From: Stichopus chloronotus
Lineage: Eukaryota; Echinodermata; Holothuroidea; Aspidochirotida; Stichopodidae
Assembly (NCBI GenBank): GCA_021234535.1
Contig: CM037840.1
Span: 7,615,094 to 7,679,093, forward strand
Reading direction: 5' to 3'
Length of the DNA: 64,000 nt
Made by a program: the position numbers and the translations under genes. Below are positions 37,531-50,424 of the stretch, in pieces. Below the pieces are notes generated by a model. It made no database searches, had not been told where the DNA came from, and worked only from the letters and a program-made list of their open reading frames with translations. Numbering within the stretch: position 1 is the first letter of the stretch; each line of letters opens with the position of its first letter.

Positions 37531-39595
37531 TGTGAAGAGTTAAAACCAGGCGTTCAATCACAGTTTCCATTCTGTTCTCATATATCACTATTATTTAATA
37601 AACTACCATGTCCTTTGACCCAATTGCATGACCCAAGGAAGCTTCGTTCATCTTAATCGTGGCATCATTACAGCAATCGTCATAGGCTAACCCATACCTC
37701 TCCCCGTCACCACATTGCCATGCAGTGACTTTGCTGATTCGTGAGTCATTGGAATTGCTATTTCTCCTTCAATAAAACAGATGCCATCGAATAGTGGTCA
37801 CATGGTTAACTTCTAAACCATGTCAAAAGATAGTCATAACATTTCGTTTTCAAGACAGAATAAATGCTCCCATGTGTCTTCTGTTTAATTGCTCAAGATT
37901 ATCTTCTCATTAGTCCCCCCCCCCCCTTCACTACCTAATATTAGTGACCCTTTGCTCCATATATAATTGTGGCTAAACATGTGTGAAAGCAAGCTTTCGA
38001 ACATACACATGCAAAACATTTCATGCAAATGATGTAAGGTATATGAGCTCCCTTCTGCTTGGGGTGGTGAGCCCAAATCAAAATAACCATGAAATTTGTC
38101 AGAATTTCCGCAAAAATAAGACATCTACAAGTCCGAGCAAAAAGATTAAAATGAGATGGATATGTTTTCGTATGTATCTAATCTGACAGCATATTAGATC
38201 AACATCATTATCATGTAGTATCATCAAGCTACATTCCCCTCCCGTAACTTACTTCAAGATAGGCCCAGGACCATCTTCTAACTATTTATGCAACCCACAA
38301 ATGGCTAGCCAAATGAGGAAGCTCACTGTGGATAGGTGCGGTAATCAGTTCTTCCTGGGATCAAAAATCTGTCAAATTTCTGCATACTGCATAGCAGTGT
38401 CAACGTCGCTATTCCCTGTTCACACTGTATTGCTGACCAAGTGTCCCCTCAGAAAAAACTTTGGGAACCACTAGTATGATCAGGAGGTGCAATTGTATCT
38501 CCCTGGTTTACAGACCAGGAAGTTGCTTTTTGACATATAGTAACTCCTTAGATGAAATCGACTAGATAACACAGACTGTAATGGAGTAGGCAACCACACT
38601 TCAAAGCCGTACATACATATTTTAATATAGAAGTATGTAAACTAAACACGCCAACAGTTATAGCTATGATTACTTCCACACAAAATACAAACTAAATGAA
38701 AACTGGCGATGTCACTTACCAACAAATCATGCTGCTTTTGTCCTCGCTTGACAAACACATTCAAGAAGGAGCTGCAGCTCACGTAGCTGCAGTTCAGCAC
38801 TGGTTGATGTGGGTACTAATGTATGAAAGAAACAAGACCCCGATCACTTCTGTGGTTCATTGCTTCGAGGTTATTTTTACCATGGAGCTAGTGCGATGAA
38901 GCTAGTACCATGGTGCTAGTATTTCGACTCTGCTTTTACTCCATTGGTAGTAGCTCTATGTTTTTACTGTAGTCATTTAGTATTAACCAAAGGTAATATA
39001 CAATTTATCTCATCCTAAAAGAACTATGGTCCCCATTTTGTCCTTAAAAATGGTGATCAGCCAAGTACTCCACTACCGTCTGTAGTGCTTATCTGAATAA
39101 TGCAGCGTGCAATGTCCTTTATCAAACTGTCGCTGAAAGGAATGCTGGCTATAGCAGAAACAATATCTGAAATACAGTAGGGAAACCTGTCTTTCCCCTC
39201 TGTTAACCTACATTTTCAAACAGGGTCTTTAGGTCTTTATGTCTAAATATCCTGCAAGCTGTCTAGCACTCGCTGACCTGTATGATCCCAGAGACGGGAG
39301 GTGATTGATACCAGCACAGGTGACCTGCTTATTGCAAATTAATGTCAAATATTGATAAACTACATATATTGTGACTCGATTTTAGAACAGAATAATACCC
39401 ATTCAGCAACATGCTATACACAATAAAAACAAATGAATGGCAGTGTACCCGCATTTGTCCATAAGAATGATCAGCCAAAAACACTGACTACAATAGCACT
39501 AATATGAAAAGTCTTCAACATTGTAACATATAATTTGTAGGAAAACTATCCCTTTGTACAATGTAATAATTTTGGCTTTGTGAAGTTAGACCCCA
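37531..39595. other. Non-coding stretch, nothing recognised
   Basis: Only short ORFs without domain resemblance. No splice-bounded exon was found. Confidence 0.4.
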
Positions 39596-40520
39596 AAAGG
39601 TTGAACACTGCAAAGGGTTCCACTACCACATTGCTAATTTACAAACCTTTCACATTTTAAAGCAAAATATGCTGAGAAGAAACAGTTTGCATGATTTCAT
39701 GAATGTTTCATATGGAACATGTAATCCCGGCTGAACAACCTAAAGGAACCACTACCAAAGTAGAAATGTGACACAATTTTAACTTAATAGCATTCAATCT
39801 GTTAGAAGAGGCATTATGCATGATTTCATAAAATGGCACAGATGGCCCATTTGGACCCAAAATCTTGAACACCCTGTGTTCCACTGATACAGTGCTACAG
39901 TAATTTGACAAAAAATCACATTGTAAAGAAAAGTAAGCATGAACGCATGTTTTCACAAAAGTCTATGTGGCCCCTTATACGACCAATAATGTTGAACAAC
40001 CTGATGGAGCCACTGCCATAGTAGTAACGTGACACAACTTCAACTTAATACCATGCAATCTGTAGGTGAAGAGGCATTTTGCATGATTTTATAGAAGGGT
40101 ACATTAGGACCTTGGACCCCCAAATCGTCAAAACCCCAAGACACCACATAATGCATTCATATGCCATACAATCTGTAGTAGGAGAAACATTTTGTATGAT
40201 TTCATAAGAGGGCCTATTTGGGCCTGGGAACCCCAAATCCCGCACTCCCATGTTCCACTGCCACAATACTAATTTGACAAACCTTTCACACTGTAACGCA
40301 AAATATGCAGAAAAGAGACATTTCGAATGATTTTATAAAAAAAGTCCATATGGCCCATATGGGACCAATGATCCGGAAAACCTGAAAGAACCTCTACCAT
40401 CGTAGCAAAGTGGCACAAACAATTTCAAATTAATACCACTTATTCTGTAGGAGGAGAGGCATTTTGCATGATTTCATAAAAGGGTCCATAGACCTTGGAC
40501 CCCAAAATCTTTACAACCTC
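39596..40520. repeat. Diverged tandem array, ~125-bp units alternating in two types
   Basis: A block like gcattttgcatgatttcata recurs near 39,685, 39,810, 39,935, 40,076, 40,190, 40,318 and 40,460, so the basic period is about 115-140 bp. Units alternate. One type carries acaaacctttcacattttaa and a 'catatgg..ccaat' block; the other carries aacttaatacca(t/c)..atctgtag. This makes a ~260-bp higher-order repeat with one B-B irregularity. ORFs across it are chance readings. Confidence 0.7.
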
Positions 40521-40800
40521 ATCCACATACCAAGTATGAACTTTGTCCAAGCTTTATAACTTGAGATATTGTGTTAGAAAGGTTTTCAGCATTTTACTCC
40601 CAGTGCCCCCAGATGACCTTTGACGTTCTACCAGAAGCAAAAGCGCACACACTCTCTTTATGGCAGACCTGCATCATAAGTTTCACTTTTATCCATCTTT
40701 TCCCTATTGAGTTACAGTGTACCCAAGCAAATTTTTTCAGACACACACACACTCACTCACTCGCATTCATTTCCTTATCGAAATGCGAGGAATGCCCCCG
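40521..40800 (+). repeat. Dispersed repeat with 'accaagtatgaactttgtcc' motif
   Basis: The run accaagtatgaactttgtcc, then aagctttataacttgagatattgtgtt and ccagatgacctttgac, matches a style of dispersed repeat I associate with many marine invertebrate genomes. It ends in a CA-rich microsatellite (about 40,741-40,763). Family assignment is from memory of style only. Confidence 0.4.
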
Positions 40801-42180
40801 TAAGAAAGTAAGAGGATTCCCCTTTTCCGAGTAGTGCAAGTTATCCCGGAATTGCTCTTCGTTTTCATTGAGAGACCTCCCCGCAGCGACGGAATTTTCG
40901 GGCAGCTGCACTAGTTTCGAGCAGCGCGTGATCGAGGATGAACGTTCGAGACTCTCGCCCTCGCCAGCGACCGGCTAAGGCAGCGTCCGTAGGTGCACAC
41001 ACACACATACACTTGCATACAAGCTACCATGATTGCAATGGTTTCTTTGCTGACGCAAGGAACCAAAAAGTAAAAACATTGAAATTTCAAGTGCACCATT
41101 CAGACAATTTGGGGAAATAATATGTTTCAGGTGGTTAATTCTGCCATATTATTTTAAATTCTCGTAATGTAAGGAGAAAAAGTGTAAAATACGATATCGT
41201 AGTGGTTGACAAGATTCATTCAATTCAAATCGCGTGGGTCTTTGAGCAAGCCAGTGAGAAGTGTACTAGTAAGTGAATATTCCGTTATTCAATACAACTC
41301 AGGATCACTGAAGCCCCAATGATGCTATCAGTTTGAAGTTATATTTACAAACAATGCGTTCTTTCACCAAATACTGCAATTCCCGATGCCGTTCAAAGTA
41401 AAACTCCTTGAGTAGTATGTTTTTGATACACTTGCAGTGAGCAGCCAATCCTTGCATGGTATCATACATATTTATCCCTTCTCGAGAGGTACCTACCCTA
41501 ACCATTATGGTATATTTGTCTTACACGTGATGTTCTATCATGTAGAGGAGGTCTTCTCCAGATATGATTTCAGCACATTATGGAAGTTCTGAGAGGACTA
41601 GTGGCGATGAGACCTGTGCTGTTGCATATTCATTATGTAGGCACTCATAGTAAAATTAAAACCGTTCATATTCAAATATGATTTCTGTTTGCTATTGTTT
41701 TTTGGCTATTTTGTTGCTTTTTCAAAGTAGTTACTGTCATTTTCGTTCATGAAAGACGTAGTCCGTCCATGTACAATCTAGCGTGTTCATTTAAAAATAA
41801 AGAAAGAGTTAAGATCAAACATAATCTTATCGTAATGGTTTTCAGCACAATTATAACGTGACAAAAGATTGTCTCTCGTCGTTTTTATCACGCACGAAAA
41901 AGACTCTTTGCGGTAGTAGTGTAGGTACCAGTTGTAATGGAATGGTGACCGAAAGAAAGCAAATAAATATGCACCCAAGCAGGTGACAAATGAAACGAGA
42001 CTGTTGCTCTAAGTTTCAAATTTAGGTTTGAACATACTCAGATAACTCAATGTCAAAACCGGATTAGAATAACCTTAAGGTTAGACAATAACACATAATA
42101 TTCTAAGGCTGGTAACCTGATAACTGGTGCAGTGGTGGAGCCTCACACAGAAACGTTTGGGACGCGATGGGTGATGGTGA
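40801..42180. other. Non-coding stretch, nothing recognised
   Basis: No gene supported. A short CA/TG tract near 41,000 sits inside overlapping ORFs on both strands. Confidence 0.4.
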
Positions 42181-42189
42181 AAAATAAAG

Positions 42190-42970
42190 GAGAGCAAAAA
42201 AAAAAAAAAAACGAAGAGAGGACGGATAGGTGGTAAGTTTACAGAGTTGGGGAAACTGGAGAGGGGTAACTAGAAAACTGGCTTCAAATGAGATCCTTTT
42301 TATGATATTGAAAAGCAAGATGAAACAGATTAACAAGACAATTGAAAAAAAAATCGTTGATTCGAGGTTTCAATTGCGTATATCGCGCCGGTTGCTTAAT
42401 TGTATATATGGTATACGCGTATGCGGTGTATGGGGAGGGAATCCGCAGCAAAACGGTCGGCATATTTATTTCAAGCAGGACGCATCGTCCCACTGGCAAT
42501 ACCCCTCACGAACAGTCAATAAAAAACTTGGATAATAATGTCATAGACTATGGAAACAATGTTCTTATTTTTTACAACTGTAACGATGAATTGAAAAAAA
42601 GTAAATGAATCCACAAAAAGTATTGTTTGTCAATGCCAACTTAGGCTATTGCCAATTCGAGGAAATATTCTCTTGTCAATCATTTTTTTTAATTTGACAA
42701 TGTTTCCCTACAATGCAAGCTCGTGTTTTCTTGGTCGTTTCCCCTAGAAAGGTTCCAATTGGGTTCTGCGTAGTTTCGTTGCCTTAGATAATGATTTACT
42801 AGCCTACCCCAATTTCCATTTTTATTTTCAATTTTAAAATGGGTCATTATCAACAAATAGAAAAAGGTCCGTTAAAAAGTATGTTGTCCCTACTATTTGC
42901 AAATCTGTTCCAAGAATAAATGAAAAAGGATGCGTAATTCATTGTCATTCTTGTATCATCTCAACCCATC
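42190..42970 (+). repeat. Dispersed ~800-bp repeat, copy 2
   Basis: Counterpart of 10,350-11,170 in the same orientation with the same order of landmarks. See that entry for shared blocks. The stretch just after it (43,158-43,320) contains two copies of cccagaaatatgctaaaa about 140 bp apart. Confidence 0.65.
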
Positions 42971-43480
42971 TGACATGTATTATCATTTTTCTTACTTGAT
43001 TTTTTATCATATTAATTGAGAAATTGCAGGCATGAGGTCCCCATTTCAAAGCTGGGTAAACACAGCTTATAACCTAGCGGGAGGTGCTGTTTCCGGAGAC
43101 CTCACAGTGGCGGCATTCATATCTTTCTGTTCTAGGAAGTCCATAAGACTTAAATTTTACCCAGAAATATGCTAAAACCTCACATTTCCCCGGAGCTTCA
43201 CCCCTGGACCCCAGAAGGCTTTTCCTCTGAACCCCAAAAGGGGTTGTAAGTTTCATATCTGAAGTATACTATCCTGAAACTTAATTTTTCACCCAGAAAT
43301 ATGCTAAAAGCTCAGAGATCTTGTGGACTCCAATCGGAGTCTCGTCCCATGAGGGGATCCTATGTTCACTTGTAAAACTAAGTAACCTTCATTACTTTCA
43401 TATCATTGGAGAAGACACGTTCTCACTCTACTGAAGTGTCTACAGCAGTCAATTGTTCAAAAGTAGACAAAAGAAAGACG

Positions 43481-44105
43481 CAGCATTAGTGGCGAAACAG
43501 CATTAGTAGCGAAACAGCATTAGTAGCGAAACAGCATTAGTAGCGAAAAGCTAGGAACAGCTAGTAGCGAAACAGCATTAGTGGCGAAACAGCATTAGTA
43601 GCGAAACAGCATTAGTAGCGAAACAGCATTAGTGGCGAAACAGCATTAGTGGCGAAACAGCATTAGTAGGCGAAACAGCATTAGTAGCGAAACAGCATTA
43701 GTAGCGAAACAGCATTAGTAGCGAAACAGCATTAGTAGCGAAACAGCATTAGTAGCGAAACAGCATTAGTGGCGAAACAGCATTAGTGGCGAAACAGCAT
43801 TAGTGGCGAAACAGCATTAGTGGCGAAACAGCATTAGTGGCGAAACAGCATTAGTGGCGAAACAGCATTAGTGGCGAAACAGCATTAGTGGCGAAACAGC
43901 ATTAGTAGGCGAAACAGCATTAGTAGCGAAACAGCATTAGTAGCGAAAACAGCATTAGTAGGCGAAACAGCATTAGTAGCGAAAACAGCATTAGTGGCGA
44001 CGAACGCATTAGTGGCGAAACAGCATAGTAGCGAAACAGCATTAGTGGCGAAACAGCATTAGTAGCGAAACAGCATTAGTAGCGAAACAGCATTAGTAGC
44101 GAACA
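43481..44105. repeat. 17-bp minisatellite, about 36 copies
   Basis: The unit is cagcattagtggcgaaa, with a common variant carrying A for the second G of tagtgg. Rare units have one inserted base (tagtaggcg, or gaaaac for gaaac) or are truncated (near 43,551 and 44,018). The G variant dominates 43,765-43,905 while the A variant dominates both flanks, showing block-wise spread. The 17-bp length forbids a repeating reading frame. No spacers are present. Confidence 0.95.
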
Positions 44106-46090
44106 GTGGTAGCCAAGTTGCACGACTGGAGGTACACAGTGCTCGATCGAGTTCAGTGCAATACCACGTAATATTGACGACGTTATCTTAAAGTGATTGC
44201 GAGTGCAAAAAAAGAAAAAAAAAAAGAAGAATAAGATTGTGTTTGATTTTAAGATTTTCTTTTTGAAGTGTAATAGGTTGTTCATTGACGGAATAAGTCA
44301 TTCACTGAAAAAAAAAAATGACATATGCTACTTTGAAATTCAACGTACGGAAACGGTATAAAAACAGTGAGAAAAAAAAAGAGTTTTGTTTTTGAAAGTT
44401 AACGGCTCTAAGTAAAAGAAGTAGACCTGCCTTCTTTCTTCTGTGTTTGCAAGCTGATCCCAATTGTTTCTATTGTTCAGGCTGGCCATATCTGCCTTAT
44501 AGATAATGAAGTACATTTCTTCTCTAGACTACTGATCCTGTATAAATTTCTTAAGCGTTGGACCTCCTGCTGGGAGACTTAAAGGGCCCAGGAACTGTAA
44601 TCACTGTCAGTTCATTGTTATACAGCTGATTACAAACAATGAGCACAATGCAAGGTATTAGCGTAAGTCTTTCAGCTGCTAACGTTTAAAGTGACGTTAT
44701 CCAGTTAACAAGCTAGGCTGGTCATTAGACCGTATGTTGCATTTCACCTCTATCACAACCTCTTGGGAATAATGCATCTATTTACCGAGCCCAAGACGGT
44801 GGACAGAGCCTATGCCTCACTTAAAGGCATTTAGATTTTCAAACTGAAGTCGACTGCGTGTTGAAGGAATTCATCCAGCTAATATTTCTAGGGTGGCAAC
44901 ATGGCTGGTAACATCACGTGACCAAATATCGACCAAGCACGACCGCCTCGTCTAAACTTCTGGTTGGCCAAATTCTGGTTTGAAAATTGTCCAAATGATT
45001 TCCTGCCATTCACATTTATTTTTTGGAAGAGAATGATTTTGGAACACGAAATCTCAAAGTATAAGTCTGGATGCCTGATTAGATTTTGTACATTCACGAG
45101 TTTTGTTAATCTTCATCGGGAAAAGTGCCTAAACTGAGCAACGGCAATCATTTTTCATCATGTTTTCAGTCATCATCATTACTTTTTTTTATTTGGATGT
45201 TGAAGAGCACCGATGTTAGATGAAGAGAATCTGGACAATTGAAGGAGATTTAGATTGTTTTAGAACGTCGAAGGTGTCGTAGTGATATTTCGGTCTGTGA
45301 GCCTTGTCAAGGGGCGGGAGCACCTCTCAAAACTTTCACCCCTTTAACTTAAAATCTGAATGTTCGACATGCGGAATTTTTAAATGTCATGGTAGGCTAG
45401 GCAATTACCCAATCACATGATAGGTAGGAAATCCCTGAAACGGACATACCTTGCATATTCACCGGGCGACCTCGAAGGTCGGTATTTTAGTGTGTAAGTC
45501 AATGGCGAGATTAATGCTGGTATGGTACATTACAGTTGCGCCGCTGAAGTGACAACAGTTCTTTGTGCGGTCCTGTGTCTGTTGTGCAATGTAGGCCGAC
45601 TGCATGGTCTCTGTTTCTCTCTCGTCAACTTCACTTTACCCATACACCCAATCATACACGCCAAACTTGATTTTTACTCAGTTGTGTGATATGAGGCGCC
45701 GTATGTGACAAAACTATATGCCAAATATAGTGATTATACATCCAGATACATATAAGTTGTACCCAAATATATATGATTTACTCCTACACTACATATGAAT
45801 AGATTATGCATAATCTGCTTATACTACTCTTATGCTTATGCTTATGTATATGTATATATATATATATATATCCTAATAAACTATATATTTGTGATCGTAT
45901 AGGTATTATACACTTTTGTCATATTCGGCTTTCCACAACTACTTCTGCAGTTCTGTCACCCTCGGCGAGAGTAGAAAATTATAGATTACAAACACGCGAA
46001 CAGCACGCGAATGGGCCGTGCTTGGGCACGTATGCTGTATATGCGGGTGGAGCATATGTGTAATTAACATAAATAGCAAGATACAAGGGT
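44106..46090. other. Non-coding stretch, nothing recognised
   Basis: No gene supported. A (TA)n tract lies at about 45,846-45,872. The ORF at 45,806-46,063 begins in that tract and is not credible. Confidence 0.4.
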
Positions 46091-46094
46091 AATA

Positions 46095-46440
46095 GGGTGG
46101 TCTGACTTGAAAACCCTGTCACCTGTTATTTTTCATTGGTTTTAACCTGTCAATATTTGAAATTCCGTCTCTAAATATTTAGCATTAATTTAATCGTGGC
46201 ATGAGATGCAGGAAAGGAGCCAGCCCCAAAATGACGTCATTCCTGTGTAGTGGGGTCATGGGTTTTGGTATGAGAGAAGCACGATGAGCCCCCTAGAGGA
46301 TGAAGGGGTGGTCTGACTTGAGAACCTCGTCACCTGTTTTTTTAATTGATTTTAATCTGTTAATATTTAAACTGTCTCTCTTTATAATATATTTCCTTAT
46401 TGATAAGTGGCATGAAATGCAGGAAAGGAGCCAGCACCAA
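46095..46440 (+). repeat. Tandem duplicate of ~211 bp
   Basis: ggtggtctgacttgaaaacc (46,098) and ggtggtctgacttgagaacc (46,309) each start a copy. Both continue through cacctgtt, ttaa(c/t)ctgt, and the block gcaggaaaggagccagc(c/a)ccaaaatg. The second copy is cut short by the next repeat. Confidence 0.75.
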
Positions 46441-46695
46441 AATGGTCACAGGTCACAGGTTATCTGGGGTCACCAAAGGGTTGAATTCTGCAAACCTCGT
46501 TAACACGATATTTCAAGTTAGGAAACTTGGATCAAGTTCATACTTAGAATGTAGATGCGTTATTGCTAGAAGAAGAACCGTATTGTTGTTAGTGGAGGTC
46601 AAGGGTCATCCGGGGTCACCAGGGTCAAACTCTGGAAGCCTTGTTAACCCAATATCTCAAGTTAGGAAACTTGGATCAAGTTATTTGAACACAAT
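46441..46695 (+). repeat. Tandem ~155-bp repeat with 'ggggtcacc' core
   Basis: Two copies (from about 46,444 and 46,598) share ggtca..ggt(t/c)atc(t/c)ggggtcacc, ttgttaac(a/c)c and atat(t/c)tcaagttaggaaac followed by ttggatcaagtt. The style is that of short tandem units common in deuterostome invertebrates. It directly abuts the LINE relic. Confidence 0.7.
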
Positions 46696-48805
46696 TTGAA
46701 ACACTGATTAAAAGTAAAGCTGATGGTGTCTATCCGTCTGATTTGGATTTTCAGAACCTCCCAAACAAGTTTGCCCATTTTTTAAAGAACAAGGTCTTAA
46801 ATATATCTACCGTAACTGAATCCAGTCTGATGCCGAGTAGTGTTGACAAAGATCTGAGTGAAAAGCTTAATATTTACGCTGCAAGTAATCTCTGCTCATT
46901 CAAAGAAGCAACCGTTGATGAAATCATCACTCTAATCTCTAAATCGTCCAATGCATACTGTAATTTGGATCCTATGCCAACACACTTAAACTGTGCAGTG
47001 CTAACCTCACATCTTTTCTTGTGAAAATTGTTAATATGTTTTTGAATACTTCAATATTTCCATCAATTATGAAACAGGCAATTGTAAAACTAAAGAAGTC
47101 AGGTTTAGATGTTAATGACTTAAAAAATTACCGCCCCGTGTCCAACTTGAGTCCTTATTTCTAAACTTAGTGAGAGGAATGTAGCCAATCAACTTAATGA
47201 TTACCTTGTTGTAAATAATTTGCAAGTTTGCAAGTTTCAATCGGCTTACAGACGCTTTCATTCAACGGAGACAGCTCTACTTCGTGTACACAATGACATT
47301 TTGAGTAGACTAAATGAAAAGAAGATGGTTACAGTTGTGTTACTTGATCCAAGTGCGGCTTTCGACACATTAAACCATAACATCTTGTTGAAGCGCGTCT
47401 CTCAACACGTTTTGGCATCAAAGACCGAGCACTTCGCTGGATACAGTCATATTTGAAAGACAGAACTTAAAAGATACACTGTTGTTGGTATTGAATCTAA
47501 TCCTATTAAATTGGGTATTGGTGTTCCCCAAGACTCTGTATTCGGTCCGCTTTTATTTACATTATATGCTTCATCTCTAACCTAACGCTGATGACACTCA
47601 ATTGTATATTGCGTTTAATGGCTCTAGTATGCATGATCATATCCAGGTCAGAATCGGGGGGGGGGGGGGTTCCGCCCAGCCTATGATAGCAGGCCTACGT
47701 TAGCAACATATAGCACGAGTTTTAATTTGTTGGTCATAATTGGCGGGTAAAATGTTCTACTTGTGGTAAAATCGAACCCCCCCCCCATGAAAAAGCTGCA
47801 TACGGGCCTGATATCTTAATCGTAGAGACCTGCATCAAGGACGTTATACGGTGGATAATCTCAAATTTCCTGAAATTAAATGATGATGAAGCCGAATTTC
47901 TTATCATTGGTAGTTAGTATACTATCAGGAGAACCCCGTCCTTGTTTAAATGTTAGCAATACAAATACTTGCTGTTCGTCTAACGTAACAAATCTAGGTG
48001 CAATATTTGATTTTGAAATGTCAATGGATAAGTTTGTTATATCTCAATGTAAGAGTGCAATGTATTACCTTAGATCTATTGCTCAGATTCGTCACTTTCT
48101 AGATGAGGATGCTACTAGAACTCTTATTCATGCTCTTGTAATTTCTAGATTAGATTACGCTAATTCCTTCCTAATTGGGGTTAATAAAATGTACATCAGA
48201 CGTCTTCAATTATTTCAGATTTCAGCGGCTATGATTATAACTCGCTCATTTTTAGGGATCATATTACACCCATTTTATACCGATTACACTGGTTGCCTGT
48301 TGAATAAGGTGTGCGTTTTAAAATGCTACTGCTCTGTTTTAATTGTCTTAAGGGAGCTGCCCGTGAGTATCTAATCCAGCTTTTAAATATCTATGAGCCG
48401 AATCGTACTTTAAGGTCTTCCCATAAGTTCCTACTACAAGTGCCCAAATCATTTTCTAATTTTGGTGATCGGTCTTTTGAAGTCTATGCCTCCTAAAGTA
48501 TGGAATCAGTAACAGCTTGTAATTAGATCTGACCCTTCTCTGTGCTCTTTTAAACGAAATTTAAAGACTTATTCTTTTAGACAGCATTTTAATGATTTCT
48601 GCTGATTTTGTTGTTTCTTATGTTCAGTTCATTATTTACGTCATCTTTTAATTTTATGTGGCCCTCTTGTATTGATTTAAGGTTTTAGTTTTTGTTTTAG
48701 GCTTGTGTTTTTATTCTTATGTTTCATTGTATTTGTATTTGATATCCTTCCAAAGCACTTAGAGCTTATTTTGAGAATAAGTGCTACAGAAGTGTAATAA
48801 TAATA
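46696..48805 (+). mobile_element. CR1/L2-type LINE relic with reverse transcriptase
   Basis: Plus-strand pieces appear in the order expected for a non-LTR retrotransposon ORF2. A linker has SKSSNAYCNLDPMPTHL. RT motifs follow: KKSGLDVNDLKNYRPVSNL, SAYRRFHSTETALLRVHND and VVLLDPSAAFDTLNHNILL, then GVPQDSVFGPLLFTLYA. The catalytic box reads NADDTQLYIAF, with about 15 residues before it deleted and the aromatic before ADD lost. C-terminal pieces are SNFLKLNDDEAEFLIIG-like, RLDYANS and FKRNLKTY. The 3' tail carries gcacttagagcttattttga and ends in (taa)n at 48,795. Many stops and shifts and a 165-bp insertion make it dead. Confidence 0.9.
47646..47812. mobile_element. Small element inserted in the LINE reverse transcriptase
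   Basis: LINE protein similarity breaks at about 47,645 and resumes at about 47,813. The ~165-bp intruder has a 14-G run near its left end, a 9-C run near its right end and the terminus atacgggcctgat. That terminus resembles a short dispersed repeat seen in many marine animals. The ends are weakly inverted (gaatcgggggg against atcgaaccccc). A target duplication could not be confirmed. Confidence 0.55.
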
Positions 48806-50045
48806 ACTGCAACCAGGAAAAAACCACACATCATATTTGAAATGTCGTAACCTTCAGCCCCTCTCCCGGAAGTCCGCAAACGTTGTTAAAATTAAAATTA
48901 AACAATGCCTTAAACACTTGGCAAATACTACAACCAACAAAACCCTGGCAGCTACCAATAATTGACTCACGAAATTGTAATGACTCGAATCAAAGATGTG
49001 ACTTTGGTCATGATCCCAGTGACTTGCAATCTGACTCAAGTTTATATAAACTTGCATGGCATGATTCTACTCAAGTCATCACTTAACGCCAAGGCTGGAC
49101 TTGACTCAGGTCATGACACCATGTGTCTCGAAGTGACTTGTGACTTGACATCCAGTGATTCAATTACATCACTGGTGTATAGATTTGCGTGTACATTTGC
49201 TTGTACAGATGACAGAAAGCTATATATCGAGAAAGTCAGATATGTTTCCGCAGTACTGTACTCAGTGCCGTAAGTCCATAAATGCTATCAAGCTGGAAGA
49301 CCATTTCATAAAAACCTTGTGTAGTTGGAAGGAAATTTTGTAGTTGAAGGAAATTTTGGCAGTTCAAGAGAAACAATTTTATTTGTATGGAAAGAATTTC
49401 ACTTTCAATTTTTACATTTTTTTTGGAAAGTGACTTTTTGTTCAAGCTGCATTGTATTCTATGGCTGGTTTCTTTTCGGGGAGAGAGATGGCAGAAAAAG
49501 GCCGGGGGGGGGGGGGTTGAAGGAATTGGAGATCAAAACCCCTTTGATGTATCTAGAGATCATAAACAAAGGGAACATTGAATCTCAAGCATTGATGAAA
49601 AGCATCGATAGCTTTATTTGTAATGCAGTTGTTATTTTGGTAAATCGAGTCCCTGCAATAACATCGACAATATAATCTACATTTTCCATGGTAGGCTAAT
49701 TCTTAGAGTGGTTTAACTTAACCCCTAAAATGGAGCCCCAACTCACTGCGAAATCAATAGTTACAGTATTATACAGATTTCTCGTTTAAGGGTTCAGGTT
49801 CAACATGTTATCATGGATCCATGATGGGCTCCCTGCAACCTAAAAAAACATTTCTGAGCATTATAAATTCATATGTTTCAATCTACAGTGCCTAACATGA
49901 ATGGAACGAATTGAACGATTGTGGAGGGATGTAAACATTAGGGTCGTTGGGAATTTCAAGAGTTTATTCATTAGCATGCAGGATGATGAAATACTGAATC
50001 CTTTGAATGAGATTGATGTGTTCTGCCTTCATTTCATTTTTTTTT
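48806..50045. other. Non-coding stretch with (TGACTTG)-like patches
   Basis: Around 48,960-49,160 the words tgactc and gtgacttg recur irregularly, suggesting a degenerate short repeat. G run at 49,503-49,514. No gene was recognised. Confidence 0.4.
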
Positions 50046-50049
50046 ACCA

Positions 50050-50400
50050 CGAATCAATAGAGTCATAGGAGAATTTGGGCTGCAGTACAACAACCACCCC
50101 CTAAACTCATGTCAGAACCAGACTCCAGTGCAGCTGTTCCATCAAGGTATCTTTCAGATGTACAATGCACCTCTTACTGGCATTGAAAGTGTTTTTGAGC
50201 AGAGCGAACAGTTGAAATTCTTTGGAATTGATGCAGATGGAGATCCACCTACTTGCGAGGATGATGGGGAAGTACATGTGCCTCAAACACCACATCCATT
50301 AACGAGAGATCAAGTAGCAGCACTAAGGGAAACAGTGAATCCACTTGAAGGACGATGTATGCCATCGGTATCACCTCTATGTCACCACCCGCTCAATTGT
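50050..50400 (+). pseudogene. Integrase-core (rve-type) protein, C-terminal relic
   Basis: The open frame carries EFGLQYNNHPLNS, TPVQLFHQGIFQMYNA, FEQSEQLKFFGIDADGDPP and TRDQVAALRETVNPL. After a one-base shift it reads YHLYVTTRSIV. This order matches the part after the catalytic core in the large invertebrate and fish family annotated as integrase-core-domain proteins, related to Ginger-like or retroviral-type integrases. There the corresponding motifs are W-N-NHP, TP-QL, YGVD-DGP and a final YGIDLY. The catalytic D,D35E region itself is not present upstream. It is a partial, probably dead copy, or one exon of a split gene. The family match is from memory of motif patterns. Confidence 0.55.
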
Positions 50401-50424
50401 AACAAGAATGAATGCAAATGCAAA

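Noticed and set aside
43481..44105. CRISPR-like array
   Set aside because: Units are 17 bp and directly adjacent with no unique spacers, in a eukaryotic context; it is a minisatellite.
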